DNA from: an uncultured Methanobrevibacter sp.
GTDB lineage: Archaea > Methanobacteriota > Methanobacteria > Methanobacteriales > Methanobacteriaceae
Reading direction: 5' to 3'
NCBI GenBank assembly: GCA_902795935.1
Contig: CADBMS010000057.1
Span: 1-5,882 of the forward strand
Length of the DNA stretch: 5,882 nt
The position numbers were made by a program, and so were the translations under genes. Numbering within the stretch: the stretch's first letter is position 1; each line of letters starts with the position of its first letter. A model generated the notes under the pieces. It saw only the letters and a program-made list of their open reading frames with translations, did no database searches and was not told the DNA's origin. This document shows positions 5,164 through 5,882 of the stretch, one piece after another.

Positions 5164-5882
5164 TTGATTAAACTTGTAGTATTTGACCTTGACAATGTTA
5201 TTATAAATGGAGAAGCCATAGACGAAATTGGAAAATTAATAGACAACAAAGAAAAAATTGCAGAAATAACTGAAAAAGCCATGCAAGGCGAAATGGATTT
5301 CAAAACAGCCATACAAGAAAGAGTTAAATTACTTGAAGGCATTTCAATTGATGAAATTAAAGAAGTATGCGAAAAAATTCCTTTAATGGATGGTGCAGAA
5401 GAAACCATCAAAACTTTAAAAGATAAAGGATGTAAAATCGCCATAATCAGCGGTAGTTTTGATATCATTGCAGACTCTATAAAAGAAAAATTAGGAATAA
5501 ATTTTGCATTTTCCAACACATTAGTGCATGAAGATGGTAAATTAACTGGTGAAGTAACCGGACCATTAGTAGAAGGAAATAAAGCAGATGTCCTCAAAGA
5601 TTTAGTAAAACAAGAAGGAATTTCATTAAAAGAATGTGCTGCAATTGGTGATGGTGCAAACGATATATCCATGATTGAATCTGTCGAATTAGGAATTGCA
5701 TTTAATGCCAAACCAGCATTAAAAGAAATTGCTAAAGAAAACATTGAAGAAAAAGATTTAACTAAAATTTTACCATTATTTGAAGATGAAGGTGAAGAAA
5801 CAGAAAACAAAGAAACAACAGAAACAGAAAACAAAGAAACAACAGAAACAGAAAACAAAGAAACAACAGAAACAGAAAACAA
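5164..5882 (+). CDS. serB: Phosphoserine phosphatase-like HAD hydrolase (SerB), 3' end outside window
   Basis: A HAD-superfamily phosphatase, most likely converting phosphoserine to serine in the cytoplasm; 239 codons are seen and the gene is open at the window end. Counting from the TTG start: motif I FDLDNV (7-12; nucleophile D8, general acid D10), motif II ISGSF (95-99; S96), motif III lysine K140 in EGNKADVL, and motif IV GDGANDISM (162-170). The core ends near residue 205 and passes into a hydrophilic tail of ETENKETT repeats. Motif I has V12 where most SerB proteins have T. TTG 5164 is preferred over ATG 5158 because GGTG (5154-5157) lies 6 nt before TTG, the spacing seen for aksA, but directly abuts the ATG; the TTG product begins MIKLVVFDLD. 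The start overlaps the end of the tbp remnant. The substrate is inferred from family resemblance, and the size of the tail is unknown. Confidence 0.88.
   Translation, partial: MIKLVVFDLDNVIINGEAIDEIGKLIDNKEKIAEITEKAMQGEMDFKTAIQERVKLLEGISIDEIKEVCEKIPLMDGAEETIKTLKDKGCKIAIISGSFDIIADSIKEKLGINFAFSNTLVHEDGKLTGEVTGPLVEGNKADVLKDLVKQEGISLKECAAIGDGANDISMIESVELGIAFNAKPALKEIAKENIEEKDLTKILPLFEDEGEETENKETTETENKETTETENKETTETEN
5797..5882 (+). repeat. Perfect 24-bp tandem repeat in the serB tail
   Basis: Three identical, directly adjacent 24-bp units start at 5797, 5821 and 5845, and a fourth begins at 5869 and is cut by the window end. Each unit encodes ETENKETT, so copy-number change keeps the frame. The tract is A-rich and lacks T on the plus strand, so it also produces a long spurious antisense frame. 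Complete identity at the DNA level implies recent expansion by slippage or recombination. Confidence 0.95.

Larger units (their letters stand above)
4673..5171 (+). pseudogene. tbp: Degraded TATA-binding protein (TBP) gene
   Basis: Archaeal TBP is the general transcription factor that binds the TATA box, made of two repeats totalling about 180 residues. Here the first repeat is open from ATG 4673 to the TGA at 5036-5038 (121 codons): MTDTAEIKIKNI, GLVYELKTPKT, IFGLEKLVITGLK and IPKEFNIIQNI align with TBP consensus. Near 5000 about 20 codons of repeat 2 appear deleted, and the frame shifts. SEQFLGLVYILTEPKIA follows at 5001-5051 (consensus EQFPGLVY and EPK). The frame then shifts back to IFGSSKL (5054-5074; consensus IFGSGKL) and hits a TAA at 5096. 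A last open stretch, GIKDWK to FDLIGDEFD, ends at 5169-5171 and may be the old C-terminus. Even repeat 1 has lost family residues: FPG became FSG, and FGSGK became FGLEK. A working TBP must be encoded elsewhere. The TBP origin is firm; the final segment is inferred. Confidence 0.85.

Noticed and set aside
5097..5171. Possible independent small gene ending in FDLIGDEFD
   Set aside because: No credible start or ribosome binding site precedes it, and its frame and position fit better as the displaced C-terminus of the TBP remnant.
5148..5882. Long minus-strand open frame with repeated LFSVSVVS units
   Set aside because: It is the antisense shadow of serB. The plus strand encodes a complete set of HAD motifs, and the repeats are the reverse complement of the ETENKETT tract.
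5796..5882. Tandem repeats as a CRISPR array
   Set aside because: The 24-bp units are directly adjacent with no spacers and maintain a reading frame continuous with serB.

Overview
The window comes from a very AT-rich methanogenic archaeon, most likely one of the Methanobacteriales (Methanobrevibacter or Methanosphaera type). The reasons are an archaeal FEN-1 with a PCNA-binding tail, remains of a TATA-binding protein (TBP) gene, GGTG-type ribosome binding sites, and two genes of the 2-oxosuberate branch that supplies coenzyme B, a methanogen-specific cofactor. Genus is an inference from composition and protein style only.

Minus strand (4324 down to 118): four genes read leftward in the order CYTH-domain protein, aksA (homocitrate synthase family), aksD (homoaconitase/isopropylmalate dehydratase large subunit), fen1 (flap endonuclease). 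Gaps are 131, 71 and 51 nt, so partial co-transcription is plausible. A T-rich tract between aksA and aksD may end some transcripts. AksA and AksD would act in sequence on homocitrate-type intermediates. The small dehydratase subunit and the dehydrogenase are not in the window. Positions 1-117 hold oligo-T tracts suited to termination after fen1.

Positions 4325-4672 are a 348-nt AT-rich divergent intergenic region with weak TATA-like boxes and one small inverted repeat.

Plus strand (4673 to 5882): a broken TBP gene is followed by a phosphoserine phosphatase-like HAD gene (serB). The first TBP repeat is still open (121 codons). The second survives only as fragments in shifted frames, clearly recognisable by EQF-LGLVY, EPKIA and IFGSSKL. 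The remnant runs to about 5171 and overlaps the serB start. It contains two perfect 17-bp dyads of identical geometry. serB is cut by the window end inside a perfect 24-bp tandem repeat that encodes ETENKETT units.

From memory, Methanothermobacter thermautotrophicus has the same neighbourhood (serB, tbp, aksA, leuC-type gene and fen1 at about MTH1626-MTH1633). This block is therefore probably ancestral in the order, and the main departures here are the decay of tbp and the repeat tail of serB. I saw no convincing new defence or mobile system, CRISPR array, tRNA or rRNA.
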